From the NCBI GenBank assembly GCA_963715255.1, contig CAVQRN010000013.1, forward strand, positions 62,001-126,000: a stretch of 64,000 nt of DNA, written 5' to 3'. The translations under genes were made by a program, and so were the position numbers. Positions 47,273 through 56,291 of the stretch are shown piece after piece. Position 1 is the first letter of the stretch; the number at the start of each line of letters is the position of its first letter. The DNA comes from JAHEEL01 sp963715255 (GTDB lineage: Bacteria; Actinomycetota; Acidimicrobiia; Spongiisociales; UBA5794). The notes below the pieces were generated by a model. It ran no database searches. It was not told the DNA's origin and saw only the letters and a program-made list of their open reading frames with translations.

Positions 47273-47418
47273 GATGAATGCCCTCCAAGGTGGTCGAGAG
47301 TCGAAGCCGAGATGAATGTAGAGGCAGGAAGCCACCGGCGCCAGGGAAATTGTGGAAACATCATCAGTTTTCGCGATCGTTTTTCGCGTTCTCAGTTGAT
47401 CCGGTCGTCCCTGCCGAC

Positions 47419-48729
47419 TCACGCGCCCCGGATCGAGGCGACTTCGAGCACGACTCCGTCGACGCCCGTCACCGCAACAGCAGTCCCGGCAGCGATGCTC
47501 TCGCCGCTATCCGTTCTCCCACGCCAGCGCCCATCGTCGACCACAACGATGCCGTCGGGATCGAACGCGGTCTCAGCCGCGCCGCTTCTGCCAACCAGGT
47601 ACTCCCTGCTGATCGACGCGATCGAGAATCGAGACCTCACGATCGACGTCAACCCGACACCGTAGAACAGTGCTGCTCCAGCGACGATCGCGACAACGAT
47701 CCACCACATGGGGGCGAACTGGGGTCGGGCCGCGGTGAAGGTCATCCCCCCAGCAAGAAGCACGACCGTCCCCACGGCGCTGCGCCAGCTGAGCTGGTTT
47801 CGTTGGAAGTCCCATGTGTAGAGAAACATCCCTGCGACGACTCCGCCGACCGACGGCCAGGACATCGGCAGCATGGCGAGTCCGTATCCGGCCACCAGAA
47901 AGGCCACCACCGAAGCGGCCGCGGTAACCCCAGGGCCTGCGGCGTAGAACTCGAACGTGGCGGCGATGATCCCCGCAACGAGGAAGAAGAGCGTCGTTTC
48001 GGGCCGTGACGCGAGTCGGAGGAAGCGATCCAAGAGTCCCGGCTTCACGAAACGGACCGGTCGGGAAGGCGAGGCGACCTCGGTTCCGTCCTCCAGGACA
48101 ACTCGCTCTGCTGTGGAGATCTCGAACACGGCATCCCCGCGAACGATCGAAGCGCCGTCGAGTCCAACGATCAACTGGCCGACCGTGGGAACGACGTAGT
48201 CGACATACCCCGGTATCGAATCCTCTATGACCGCCGACTCGGAGCGGAGGACGTCGGTGGTCGCTTTCGCAGTAGCCCGGCGGTCCGCCTCGGTCGCGCC
48301 GGGGAATCGATCGATCCGGAGCGGTACGGTCTGTCCCCCCTTCGCCACCGTCGGCTCGAGATAGCCGATGCGGGTTCCCGGCGCCGCGGCGCCAAGATCG
48401 GCAATGTTGAGCATGCTCCCGGCCCCTCCGTATGCCACGGCAGGAAGGGCCCCGATCCACACCACGACCGGGGCTTCAGCCTCGCCGATCGCCGCGTAGA
48501 GCGGTCCGGGCTCACCGGAGGAGATTCCGGGAGCATCGACCTGGAGAACGAACAAATGGGCGGGCGTGTCCGCCAGCGTCTCCGCCGCGAAGTCGAGAAG
48601 ACGCTGATCGAACGGGTTCTTGAGCTCAACGACGACAACGGGAAGATCGTCGTCCTGCGCTTCTGCAACACCCGTCAGGGTGATGGCAGCAACAAGAAGC
48701 GCAGAGAGAAATCCAATTCGGAGAACCAC
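47419..48729 (-). CDS. NfeD-family membrane protein with ClpP-class protease domain
   Basis: 436 residues. Signal peptide, a ClpP/crotonase-like periplasmic domain (VVVELKNPFDQRLLDFAAETL, FVLQVDAPG, GGAGSMLNIADLGAAAPGTRIG), four or more helices, and a C-terminal OB-fold NfeD domain. The usual catalytic serine motif is altered (YGGAGSM), so protease activity is doubtful. NfeD proteins act with SPFH/flotillin-type proteins, absent here. Leaderless GTG start. Confidence 0.87.
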   Translation of the reverse strand: MVLRIGFLSALLVAAITLTGVAEAQDDDLPVVVVELKNPFDQRLLDFAAETLADTPAHLFVLQVDAPGISSGEPGPLYAAIGEAEAPVVVWIGALPAVAYGGAGSMLNIADLGAAAPGTRIGYLEPTVAKGGQTVPLRIDRFPGATEADRRATAKATTDVLRSESAVIEDSIPGYVDYVVPTVGQLIVGLDGASIVRGDAVFEISTAERVVLEDGTEVASPSRPVRFVKPGLLDRFLRLASRPETTLFFLVAGIIAATFEFYAAGPGVTAAASVVAFLVAGYGLAMLPMSWPSVGGVVAGMFLYTWDFQRNQLSWRSAVGTVVLLAGGMTFTAARPQFAPMWWIVVAIVAGAALFYGVGLTSIVRSRFSIASISREYLVGRSGAAETAFDPDGIVVVDDGRWRGRTDSGESIAAGTAVAVTGVDGVVLEVASIRGA

Positions 48730-48735
48730 GGGGCG

Positions 48736-48741
48736 ATGCTA
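48736..48741 (-). promoter_or_regulatory. -10 element (TAGCAT), leaderless
   Basis: TAGCAT on the minus strand ends 6 bases before the GTG at 48729. Confidence 0.6.
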
Positions 48742-48824
48742 CGAGTCACCGCGTCGTTGAGTAGGCAAGTGATTGGCACTGAGTCCTGAGGCCCGGGTAC
48801 GGACGCCGCAGCCGTCCGCCGGAC

Positions 48825-48830
48825 TACGCT
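48825..48830 (+). promoter_or_regulatory. -10 element (TACGCT), leaderless
   Basis: TACGCT ends 8 bases before the ATG at 48839. Confidence 0.55.
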
Positions 48831-48838
48831 TGCTACCC

Positions 48839-49195
48839 ATGCCACGCGTACTGGTTGTTGCCGACGATCCCTGGGTGCGGAACCAGGTTCACGCCGCTCT
48901 GAGCGTCGGTGCAAACGAATTGATCGATCACGATGATCCCGCCACTGCTGCGGCCACAGCGAACGACGAGTCCGTCGACGTGGCGATCGTGGACCTCCAG
49001 GTCGCTTCCATGGGAGGCATGGCCGTAACGCGTGCCATCCGTGACCGGGAACATCCCGTCCCGGTCATCATCCTCCTCGATCGAGATGCGGACACGTTCC
49101 TCGCCGGTCGGTCTGGAGCCAACGCGTGGGTCACGAAGCCGTTCACGGCGTCGTCGCTCAGGAGCGCAGTTGCCGACGTCACCGGAGCGACGTGA
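48839..49195 (+). CDS. Stand-alone response-regulator receiver domain
   Basis: 118 residues, a receiver with no output domain: acidic pocket VVADDPW, phospho-acceptor aspartate in VAIVDLQ, and the conserved lysine in VTKPFTASSL. The position-87 Thr/Ser is replaced by Leu (IILLDRD). Could relay phosphate or bind a partner protein; the histidine kinase at 54996 is too far to assign. The CNNM gene starts 46 bases later. Confidence 0.85.
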   Translation: MPRVLVVADDPWVRNQVHAALSVGANELIDHDDPATAAATANDESVDVAIVDLQVASMGGMAVTRAIRDREHPVPVIILLDRDADTFLAGRSGANAWVTKPFTASSLRSAVADVTGAT

Positions 49196-49241
49196 CGGAG
49201 CGTTCGGAACTCCCGAGATCCAACTTGACTGGACTTCGACC

Positions 49242-50489
49242 GTGACATCCGAGCAGTTGATCTACATCGGCATCCTCGCCGTCTGCACGATTTCATCCGG
49301 CTTCTTCTCCGGCTCCGAAACGGCTCTCATAGGAATATCGAAGGAGCGCGTGCATCAACTCGCTGCGGAGAGCAAGGCCGGTCGGCGCATCGAGCAGCTC
49401 CTCACCAACCCGGAGCGCACACTCTCGACGCTGCTGGTCGCCAACAACATCGTCAACGTCCTCGCTGCCGCGGTCGCCACAACACTCTTCATCGGACTGG
49501 TCGGAGAGACATGGGGGCCGTGGCTCGCAACGGCAGCCGTCACGGCGGTGATCCTCGTGTTCGGAGAGATAACGCCGAAGACTCTTGCCAATCGATATCC
49601 GGAGCGTTTCTCTCTCGCGGTTGCTCCAGCGATCTGGCAGTTGTCGCGAGTCCTTGCCCCACTGGCGTCGTTCTTCGGTGCTATCACACGTGGCATTCTG
49701 CGACTCCTCCGCATCCCGGTGCGCGGCGGCGGGGACATCGTCACCGACGCCGACATTCGGGCGCTTGCTGAGCTCGGCCACCGCGCTGGCCAAATCGAAG
49801 GGGTCGAACGAGAGATCATCGACGCTCTCTTCGACCTTGCCGACCGTCCGATACGAGACGTGATGACCCCGCGCGTCGACATCGTCACGTTGACCGTCCC
49901 GGTGTCGATGGACGAGGTGAGAGGGGCCGTCGCGGCGACCGGCCACTCCCGATATCCGGTGACCCGCGGCGATCTCGACGACCTCGTCGGAATCCTCTTC
50001 GTCAAGGACCTTCTCCAGCGCACGGAGGAGACCTCACCCGACCACATCGTTGAGCTCCTCCGTCACCCGCTCTTCATCCCGGAGACCGCCACGATCCTCG
50101 GCGCCTTGACCGACATGCGAGAACGCAAGTTCACTCTCGCATGCGTCGTCGACGAACACGGAGGCATCGAAGGTGTCGTTACCGCCAAGGATCTTCTCGC
50201 TGAACTCGTCGGGGAGCTCCAAGACGAGTACGACCCGGGCCTCCCTTCCATGGTCCGTATCGGTCCGATGCATTGGGTCGCCGACGGTCGACTTCCGATC
50301 GAGGATCTCGCGAACGAGATCGACCGACCGCTGCCCGAGGGGCCGTACAGCACCATTGCCGGCTTCTTCATGACCATCGCAGGGCACGTGCCTCACGAAG
50401 GCGACGCGGTTCGCCTCGACGGGCTTCAGCTCACAGTGCTCGAGATGGACCGGAATCGGATCGACCGAATCGACATCTCCATCATCTGA
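49242..50489 (+). CDS. CNNM/CorC-family transporter-associated protein (HlyC/CorC)
   Basis: 415 residues. DUF21/CNNM membrane domain (SSGFFSGSETALIGISKERV, PKTLANRYPERFSL), a tandem CBS pair (DVMTPRVDIVTL to IVELLRHPLFIPETATI, VVDEHGGIEGVVTAKDLL) and a C-terminal CorC_HlyC domain (YSTIAGFFMTIAGHVPHEGDAV). Family linked to Mg2+/Co2+ efflux or homeostasis. GTG start inferred from the beginning of the first helix; no clear upstream signal. Confidence 0.88.
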   Translation: MTSEQLIYIGILAVCTISSGFFSGSETALIGISKERVHQLAAESKAGRRIEQLLTNPERTLSTLLVANNIVNVLAAAVATTLFIGLVGETWGPWLATAAVTAVILVFGEITPKTLANRYPERFSLAVAPAIWQLSRVLAPLASFFGAITRGILRLLRIPVRGGGDIVTDADIRALAELGHRAGQIEGVEREIIDALFDLADRPIRDVMTPRVDIVTLTVPVSMDEVRGAVAATGHSRYPVTRGDLDDLVGILFVKDLLQRTEETSPDHIVELLRHPLFIPETATILGALTDMRERKFTLACVVDEHGGIEGVVTAKDLLAELVGELQDEYDPGLPSMVRIGPMHWVADGRLPIEDLANEIDRPLPEGPYSTIAGFFMTIAGHVPHEGDAVRLDGLQLTVLEMDRNRIDRIDISII

Positions 50490-50521
50490 GCGAGGGCCAA
50501 GCGCCAGGACGAGAACCGGGG

Positions 50522-50527
50522 TACAAT
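50522..50527 (+). promoter_or_regulatory. -10 element (TACAAT) of tRNA-Pro
   Basis: TACAAT lies 9 bases before the tRNA 5' end. No convincing -35. Confidence 0.5.
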
Positions 50528-50536
50528 CCCCGCATT

Positions 50537-50610
50537 CGGGACGTAGCGCAGCTTGGTAGCGCGCATCGTTCGGGACGATGAGGTCGCCGGTTCAAATCCG
50601 GCCGTCCCGA
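50537..50610 (+). tRNA. tRNA-Pro (anticodon CGG)
   Basis: Full cloverleaf, 74 bases. Acceptor CGGGACG pairs with CGTCCCG, D-stem GCGC/GCGC, anticodon stem CATCG/CGATG around loop TTCGGGA (anticodon CGG at 50571-50573), T-stem GCCGG/CCGGC with loop TTCAAAT. The 3' CCA is not encoded. Reads proline CCG codons. Confidence 0.97.
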
Positions 50611-50618
50611 CTCATCGG

Positions 50619-50643
50619 AACCCCGCCCTAGCGGCGGGGTTTC
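50619..50643 (+). terminator. Rho-independent terminator after tRNA-Pro
   Basis: AACCCCGCC, loop CTAGC, GGCGGGGTT, followed by TTTCGTCATTT. The hairpin sits between the tRNA and the convergent asd gene and may serve both. Confidence 0.8.
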
Positions 50644-50644
50644 G

Positions 50645-51679
50645 TCATTTCCGGTCGAGGAGGAGCTCGGCGAGTTGGACGGCATTCAAAGCTGCACCCT
50701 TGCGCAGATTGTCGCCGACAACCCAGAGACTGATGCCACCACTCTCACCAACGGTCCCGCGAACGCGGCCGATGAGCACGTCATCGATCCCCGCGGAGTC
50801 CAGCGGTGTAGGGACGTGATCGTCCGACCAGAGCTGTGCGCCGGGAGCGCTCACAAGCACGTCCTGTGCCTCTTCGAGCGAGAGCGGCCGGTCGAAGAAC
50901 ATCGTCGCAGCGATGCCATGGCCAACCACGGTGGGAACCCGAACGCACGTGGGCTCAACCCGGATCGCAGGAGCCTCGAGGATCTTCCTCGTCTCGTAGA
51001 CAAGCTTCCACTCCTCGTCGGTGTAGCCCTGCTCGGTGATCGCCCCGGCCATCGGAAGCACGTTGTACCCGATCGGCCGCTGGTACAGCGTTCCCCCAGG
51101 ATCCTCCCAGCCGCCGTGACGGAGTGAGCTCCGATCCCGACCGAACCACTCGTTCTCGTGTTCGAGGGTTGCGATGCCCTGCTGGCCCGATCCGGAGGTC
51201 GCCTGGTACGACATCGCGACCATACGATCGATGCCTGCCACCCGGTGCAGAGGTCCGGCGGCCATCATCAGCGCCATCGTGGTGCAGTTGGGGTTCGCAA
51301 CAATCCCCTGATTGTGTTCGATGGCATCGTCGTTGACCTGGGCCACGACGAGCGGCACGTCGGGGTCCATCCGAAATGCCGAGGAGTTGTCGATCACGGT
51401 CGCACCTGCGGCAGCGAATCGAGGTGCGTGTTCCTTGGAACGGCTGCCGCCCGCTGAGAAGAGAGCGACGTCGATCCCTGAAGGATCGGCCTCGTCCAGG
51501 TCCTCAACCGTGATCGAACCCCACGGGGTCTCGACAACAGTCCCAGCTGATCGTGCGGAGGCGAGCAAACGGAGACGCTCGACGGGGTAGTCGCGTTCGG
51601 CGAGGATGGCTTGCATCGTTCGCCCGACCACGCCGGTGGCTCCAACAACGGCAACCGAGGGGTTGGCGAACCTCTTCAT
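50645..51679 (-). CDS. asd: Aspartate-semialdehyde dehydrogenase
   Basis: 344 residues. NADPH-dependent reduction of aspartyl phosphate: VAVVGATGVVGRTM (nucleotide loop), DNSSAFRMDPDVPLVV, the catalytic cysteine in ANPNCTTMALM, and the histidine in VPTVVGHG. Product of lysC is its substrate; ATG overlaps the lysC stop (ATGA), so the two are translated together. Confidence 0.96.
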   Translation of the reverse strand: MKRFANPSVAVVGATGVVGRTMQAILAERDYPVERLRLLASARSAGTVVETPWGSITVEDLDEADPSGIDVALFSAGGSRSKEHAPRFAAAGATVIDNSSAFRMDPDVPLVVAQVNDDAIEHNQGIVANPNCTTMALMMAAGPLHRVAGIDRMVAMSYQATSGSGQQGIATLEHENEWFGRDRSSLRHGGWEDPGGTLYQRPIGYNVLPMAGAITEQGYTDEEWKLVYETRKILEAPAIRVEPTCVRVPTVVGHGIAATMFFDRPLSLEEAQDVLVSAPGAQLWSDDHVPTPLDSAGIDDVLIGRVRGTVGESGGISLWVVGDNLRKGAALNAVQLAELLLDRK

Positions 51680-52890
51680 GATTCCTCTCCAATGAGACCT
51701 CGGTGAAGCGCTTCTATCGCTGTTTGTGTGTCCTCACCGTGGACAACGCAACTGATGCGAATGGTCGACGTTGAGATCATCTCAATGTTGACGCCCTCGT
51801 CGGACAGTATGCGGAACATCGTGGCTGCCACACCGGACTCGGACTTCATACCCGCACCGACGACCGTGATCTTCGAGATGTCCGTATCGACATCGACTCC
51901 AATAGCACCGATCTCGCTTGCGACCCGCTCGGCGACCTCAGCGGCCAGGGCCGCCGACGTGGCCGGGACGGTGAATGAGATATCGGTAACGCCACGGCTC
52001 GAGACGTTCTGAACGATCATGTCGACGTTGACTCCGGCGGCTGCCATCGACTCGAAGACGGCCGCCGCGATCCCGGGTTGGTCGGGGACGCCGTGGACCG
52101 TCAGTTTCGCCCCGGAGTCGTCGTGAGCGATCCCTCGGATAATCGGTTCTTCCATCGTCTCCTCCTTGACCCACGTTCCTTCCCCGTCGTGGAACGACGA
52201 CCGGACGTGGATGGGAATGTTGTAGCGGATACCGAATTCAACGCTTCTCGGCATGAGAACGCCTGCACCGGAATTTGCGAGTTCGAGCATCTCCTCGAAG
52301 GTCACCTCATCGAGTTTCCTCGCGGACGGCACGACCCTGGGATCGGCGGTGAAGACGCCGTCGACGTCCGTGTAGATCTCGCAAAGGTCGGCGCCGAGCG
52401 ATGCGGCCAATGCAACGGCGGTGGCATCCGACCCGCCGCGGCCAAGTGTTGTCACGTCCTTGGAGTCGGGGCTAACGCCCTGGAATCCGGCGACGATCGC
52501 TACCTTGCCCTCATCCAGACTCTCTTGAACCCGGAACGCCCGGATGTCGACGATCTCGGCCCGGCCGTGTTCAGCGGTGGTCAAGATCCCGGCCTGGGAT
52601 CCCGTGAAGCTGACCGCGGGCACGTCGTGCGCCTCGATCGCCATTGCGACGAGTGACATCGAGATTCGCTCGCCGGCGGTGAGGAGCATGTCCATCTCGC
52701 GCGGATGGGGGTGCTCGGAGATCTGGTGGGCAAGATCCACCAATTCGTCGGTGGACTTGCCCATCGCTGAGACGACGACCACGACGTCGTTGCCGTCCCG
52801 ATGGGTCTCGACGACTCGTCGAGCGACTCTGCGGATCCGGTCTGCGTCGGCGAGCGATGTGCCCCCGAATTTCTGAACTACCAATGGCAT
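51676..52890 (-). CDS. lysC: Aspartate kinase
   Basis: 404 residues. Kinase domain MPLVVQKFGGTSLADADRI, LLTAGERISMSLVAMAI, GRGGSDATAVALAASL and EIYTDVDGVFTADPR, then two ACT domains (about 265-400) that normally give feedback inhibition by lysine or threonine. First enzyme of the aspartate family. A -10-like TACACT ends nine bases before ATG; a 52-bp direct repeat lies further upstream. Confidence 0.96.
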   Translation of the reverse strand: MPLVVQKFGGTSLADADRIRRVARRVVETHRDGNDVVVVVSAMGKSTDELVDLAHQISEHPHPREMDMLLTAGERISMSLVAMAIEAHDVPAVSFTGSQAGILTTAEHGRAEIVDIRAFRVQESLDEGKVAIVAGFQGVSPDSKDVTTLGRGGSDATAVALAASLGADLCEIYTDVDGVFTADPRVVPSARKLDEVTFEEMLELANSGAGVLMPRSVEFGIRYNIPIHVRSSFHDGEGTWVKEETMEEPIIRGIAHDDSGAKLTVHGVPDQPGIAAAVFESMAAAGVNVDMIVQNVSSRGVTDISFTVPATSAALAAEVAERVASEIGAIGVDVDTDISKITVVGAGMKSESGVAATMFRILSDEGVNIEMISTSTIRISCVVHGEDTQTAIEALHRGLIGEES

Positions 52891-52946
52891 GATCCGGGGA
52901 GTGTAGGAGGCGTCCTCCGGTGTGCCGCCATTGGAGGCCGTCGCAT

Positions 52947-52998
52947 CGTTCCGCGGGCCCACGGCGCCGCCCCCGCGGACAGCAACCCTGGGTACGCA
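52947..52998. repeat. 52-bp direct repeat, copy 1
   Basis: About 87% identical to 53042-53093, 95 bases away. Both begin CGTTCCGCGGGCCCAC and end with ACAGCAACCCTGGGTA followed by (C/T)GCA. Contains the inverted CCCAGGGTT core seen at 12.8 and 27.0 kb. Confidence 0.8.
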
Positions 52999-53041
52999 TC
53001 CCCGTATGCGCGGCTGGGGGCCCGCGGTTCGCGGGCGCCCC

Positions 53042-53093
53042 CGTTCCGCGGGCCCACAGCGCCGCCGGCGGGGACAGCAACCCTGGGTATGCA
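53042..53093. repeat. 52-bp direct repeat, copy 2
   Basis: Second copy; see 52947-52998. Ends about 29 bases before the -10 element of the cyclophilin gene. A partial inverted copy of the GGGCCCGCGG segment lies between the two repeats. Confidence 0.8.
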
Positions 53094-53121
53094 GCGTGGG
53101 AGTCGTAGGAGGGGGTCGGCG

Positions 53122-53127
53122 TAGGCT
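53122..53127 (+). promoter_or_regulatory. -10 element (TAGGCT), leaderless
   Basis: TAGGCT ends 7 bases before the ATG at 53135. Confidence 0.6.
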
Positions 53128-53134
53128 TCTGGCG

Positions 53135-53851
53135 ATGAGGCGTCTCCCCATCATCATCGCGGCCGTCGTCGCGACACTCCTCCTCGCCGCATGCGGCGGC
53201 ACCGATTCGACCGCCACCACCACGCGTCCCGAGGTCCCCCTCAATATCGTCCCCAGCAACTACGCCCAGTTCCGGGGACAGCCGACCGCGTGCAGCGCCG
53301 TTGCCCCGGCACCGCTCTCCCCGATGGAGTTCGACGCACCGGCCGACATGGCGCTCGACCCATCCACAGCCATCCGCGCCACGATGTCGACCTCGTGCGG
53401 CGATCTCGAAATCGAACTCGACCCGGGGATCGCGCCCGAGACCGTGAACTCCTTCGTATTCCTCTCCACGGAGGGTTACTTCGACGGCACCGCATTGCAC
53501 CGCGTCATCCCCGGTTTCGTTGCCCAAGGTGGCGACCAGACGGCAACCGGAACCGGCGGGCCCGGCTACACGATCCCCGACGAGTTCCCTTCGCCAGGCA
53601 TGGGCTACGAGCGCGGAACCCTCGCGATGGCGAACGCCGGTCCGGGTACGACCGGGAGCCAGTTCTTCATCGTGGTCGAAGACACCGGATTGCCCCCGCA
53701 GTTCACGATCTTCGGTCGCGTGGTCGATGGCTTCGACGTCCTCGACCGTCTCCAGGAAGTCCCGCTCGGTATGGCGCCGGGGAGCCCCGATCCGACCGCC
53801 AGCACACCCCTCGAGACGATCTACGTCAACACCGTCACCATCGACAGGTGA
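53135..53851 (+). CDS. Lipoprotein cyclophilin (peptidyl-prolyl isomerase)
   Basis: 238 residues. Signal peptide with lipobox LLLAACGG, a short Thr-rich linker, then a cyclophilin domain: TVNSFVFLSTEGYFDGTALHRVIPGFVAQGGD, GYTIPDEFP, GTLAMANAGPGTTGSQFFI, TIFGRVVDGFDVLD. Active-site Arg, Phe and Gln of the FxxQGGD type are present. Expected to fold proteins outside the membrane. Confidence 0.92.
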   Translation: MRRLPIIIAAVVATLLLAACGGTDSTATTTRPEVPLNIVPSNYAQFRGQPTACSAVAPAPLSPMEFDAPADMALDPSTAIRATMSTSCGDLEIELDPGIAPETVNSFVFLSTEGYFDGTALHRVIPGFVAQGGDQTATGTGGPGYTIPDEFPSPGMGYERGTLAMANAGPGTTGSQFFIVVEDTGLPPQFTIFGRVVDGFDVLDRLQEVPLGMAPGSPDPTASTPLETIYVNTVTIDR

Positions 53852-53916
53852 CACAAACGTCTGAAGACCGACGCACCGTCGTGTTGACCTCGGATTCGAT
53901 CGGTGAGCAGGTCCGG

Positions 53917-53922
53917 TAGCCT
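53917..53922 (+). promoter_or_regulatory. -10 element (TAGCCT), leaderless
   Basis: TAGCCT ends 7 bases before the ATG at 53930. Confidence 0.6.
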
Positions 53923-53929
53923 TGCGATC

Positions 53930-54094
53930 ATGGCAACCGACAAGCGAGACCGTCAGCGAGCGAACCGGGCTGAGAAGCAAGCCGCCGAGAACAAGATCAA
54001 ACGACGTCAGCACGTCTTCTCTCTCGTCAAGCGATACGCGGGATACGCCGTGTTCATCGTCGTTGCGCTCCTCATCATCGCGTTCTTGACCTGA
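53930..54094 (+). CDS. Small basic single-pass membrane protein
   Basis: 54 residues: a highly charged N-terminal half (KRDRQRANRAEKQAAENK) followed by one hydrophobic helix (AGYAVFIVVALLIIAFL) to the C-terminus, a tail-anchored layout. No family recognised. Its own leaderless promoter supports it as a real gene; the PHP gene starts four bases after its stop. Confidence 0.7.
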   Translation: MATDKRDRQRANRAEKQAAENKIKRRQHVFSLVKRYAGYAVFIVVALLIIAFLT

Positions 54095-54098
54095 CGTC

Positions 54099-54937
54099 GT
54101 GGCGGTCGACCTTCATCTGCATTCGTCCGCGTCCGACGGGACCGATGCACCGGAGATCGTCGTACGCAAGGCAGCCTCCATCTCGCTAGCGGCGATCGCT
54201 CTCACCGATCACGACACCCTGTCCGGGATCCCGGAAGCGCAAGCCGCCGCCCGCGACCTTCCCATCGAAGTCATCCCCGGCGTCGAACTCTCCGTCGATC
54301 ACGGCGGCGTGAAGATCCACATGCTCGCCTACTTCATCGATCCGGGGCCGGGGCCGCTCCAGGATCGTCTTGAGGCCCTCCGGGTCGGGCGCGGTGTGAG
54401 GAATCACAAGATCGTCGAGCGACTCAACCGTCTCGGCTACGGGATCACGATGGAGGACGTGCTCCGGCATGCTGCCGGCGAAACCGTTGGCCGGCCGCAC
54501 ATCGCCGATGCTCTCGTCACGGCGGGGGCGGTCGGCGATCGCTCTCAGGCCTTCCGTGACCTGCTCGGCGACGGTGGCCCGGCGTACGTCGGACGTGATC
54601 GCCTCACCGCAATTGAGGCCATCACCTTCACAACCGAGTCCGGGGGTGTGACTTCGATCGCGCACCCCTGACGATCGATCCGGGTGACTCCACGCTGCGC
54701 TCCGTCTTCGAGGATCTTCGCGACGCCGGACTCGGTGGTATCGAGGCGTACTACTCGGAGCACCCGCCGCACATCCGCACCCAACTTGCACGCGTTGCCG
54801 CTGATCTCGGTCTCGTGGCAACCGGGGGCTCCGATTGTCACGGATCCGGGAAGCCGGGTCTCGAGATCGGTACCGGCCGTGGCGACCTCCTCGTCCCCGA
54901 CTCGGCGCTCGAAGAACTCCGCGCTCGGAGGCCATAA
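54099..54937 (+). CDS. PHP-domain phosphoesterase, frameshifted
   Basis: About 280 residues. Metal-dependent PHP domain: VDLHLHSSASDGTDAPEIV, ALTDHDTLSGIPEA, PGVELSVDHGGVKIHMLAYF and, after the break, TGGSDCHGSGKPGLEIG. Resembles RNase AM/3',5'-nucleoside bisphosphate phosphatase (YciV) relatives. The frame breaks at the CCCC run 54666-54669; a fifth C gives AHPLTIDPGDS. Start is GTG at 54099. Confidence 0.88.
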
Positions 54938-54995
54938 CAGGTCAACAACACGCATTCTGCGACCGATATACCCAGCAGAGCACGAAAGGGTTCTG

Positions 54996-56282
54996 GTGAT
55001 TCAACACCTGTCGGCCGGTCGAGCGCCGATCGAGTATCAGGCGATTCGCGTTGCCTTCCATGGGATTCGCGCCGTCACGGCCGCAGTCATCGGCATCGTC
55101 GCTGTGGCCTTCGCCGCATTCGACTCCGCGACGTACACGATCCCATACGCCATTGGCGCGGGCATCGTCCTCGCCGATGCTCTCTATCGGCAAACTCGGG
55201 GAGACTCTGCCGGTCCGCCGCTCCTCATCGACTTCACCGTCATCGGCTCCGCGATGGTCATCGGGGGGGCATCCTCATCCGTGGAGGTCGCCGCACTCGC
55301 CTACAGCATCGCTGCGATCGCTCTGCTCCTCCCCGCCCGCCAGACGGGGCTCTTGATGGTCTACGCACTCGGGTGGGCGGCGGCAGTCCTAGCCATGGGC
55401 GGATCGGGTCTCCTGCCCGCCACGGGTCGCGGCGCCTTCGACGCCTTCGTGACGATCGTGCTGCTCGTCGACGTCGCGGCGCTCATGTCAGGAGCCACCC
55501 GCCATCTGCTGCAGGCACAGGATCGCCAGCAGAAACTCCTCGAGCAGGAACGACGGAGCGTCGAGGTCAAGAACGAATTCGTTTCCATGGTGTCTCACGA
55601 ACTCCGCACGCCAATCACCGGCATCTCGGGCTTTTCCGAGACGTTGCGCGAGCACTGGCGTGACCTACCGCCGTCGGAGGTAGACGAATTCCTCACCATC
55701 CTGCGTGGTGAGTCCGACCACCTCGCGAATCTCGTCGAGGACATCCTTGTCATCCCCCGCCTCGACGCAGGACAGCTGCGGTTCCATCTCGAACCGGTTG
55801 GTGTCTTCGAGATTGCCGAGTCGGTCACCGAGATGGTCCTCGACCCCTCTATTCCGGCGGAGATCGACGTGCCGGTCTATGTGAAGGTGTGGTCGGACCC
55901 CGTGCGACTCCGGCAGATCCTCCGAAATCTCGTGGAAAACGCCCGCAAGTACGGGGGCAACGAGATCTACATCTCCGGTGAGGAGCGTCGCGAGGGGACC
56001 TACACCGTGATCGTCGCCGACAACGGCTCCGGCATCGCCGAAGCCGACCGGCAGCGCATCTTCGAACACTTCGAGCAACTGTCCAAGGGCGACGCCAGGC
56101 TCGAGCAGGGCGTCGGGCTTGGCCTCCCGATCGCACGCAAGCTGGCGCGAGCCATGGGAGGGGACCTCTGGTACGAGGATCGTTTCCCCGTCGGAGCCGC
56201 CTTCTGCTTCGATGTGGACATCGTGAAGGAGGCGGAGGAGTTGTCCGATTCTCTCGAGGTCGAGGTTGGCGCAGGCCGGTAA
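54996..56282 (+). CDS. Membrane sensor histidine kinase
   Basis: 428 residues. Six or so N-terminal helices (about 25-165) with no extracellular sensor domain, a short coiled linker, HisKA with the phospho-acceptor in SMVSHELRTPITGISGF, and HATPase with NLVENARKYGG, DNGSGI and GVGLGLPIARKLARAMGG. No response-regulator gene adjoins; the partner is probably elsewhere. GTG start with AAAGGG upstream. Confidence 0.9.
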   Translation: MIQHLSAGRAPIEYQAIRVAFHGIRAVTAAVIGIVAVAFAAFDSATYTIPYAIGAGIVLADALYRQTRGDSAGPPLLIDFTVIGSAMVIGGASSSVEVAALAYSIAAIALLLPARQTGLLMVYALGWAAAVLAMGGSGLLPATGRGAFDAFVTIVLLVDVAALMSGATRHLLQAQDRQQKLLEQERRSVEVKNEFVSMVSHELRTPITGISGFSETLREHWRDLPPSEVDEFLTILRGESDHLANLVEDILVIPRLDAGQLRFHLEPVGVFEIAESVTEMVLDPSIPAEIDVPVYVKVWSDPVRLRQILRNLVENARKYGGNEIYISGEERREGTYTVIVADNGSGIAEADRQRIFEHFEQLSKGDARLEQGVGLGLPIARKLARAMGGDLWYEDRFPVGAAFCFDVDIVKEAEELSDSLEVEVGAGR

Positions 56283-56285
56283 CCT
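56280..56285 (+). promoter_or_regulatory. -10 element (TAACCT), leaderless
   Basis: TAACCT overlaps the histidine kinase stop codon and ends 6 bases before the ATG at 56292. Confidence 0.55.
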
Positions 56286-56291
56286 CACCGG

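Noticed and set aside
54663..54671. TGA in the PHP gene as a selenocysteine codon, prompted by selAB in the window
   Set aside because: Homology downstream continues in a different frame (LTIDPGDS), so a missing C in the CCCC run explains it; a Sec codon would keep the frame.
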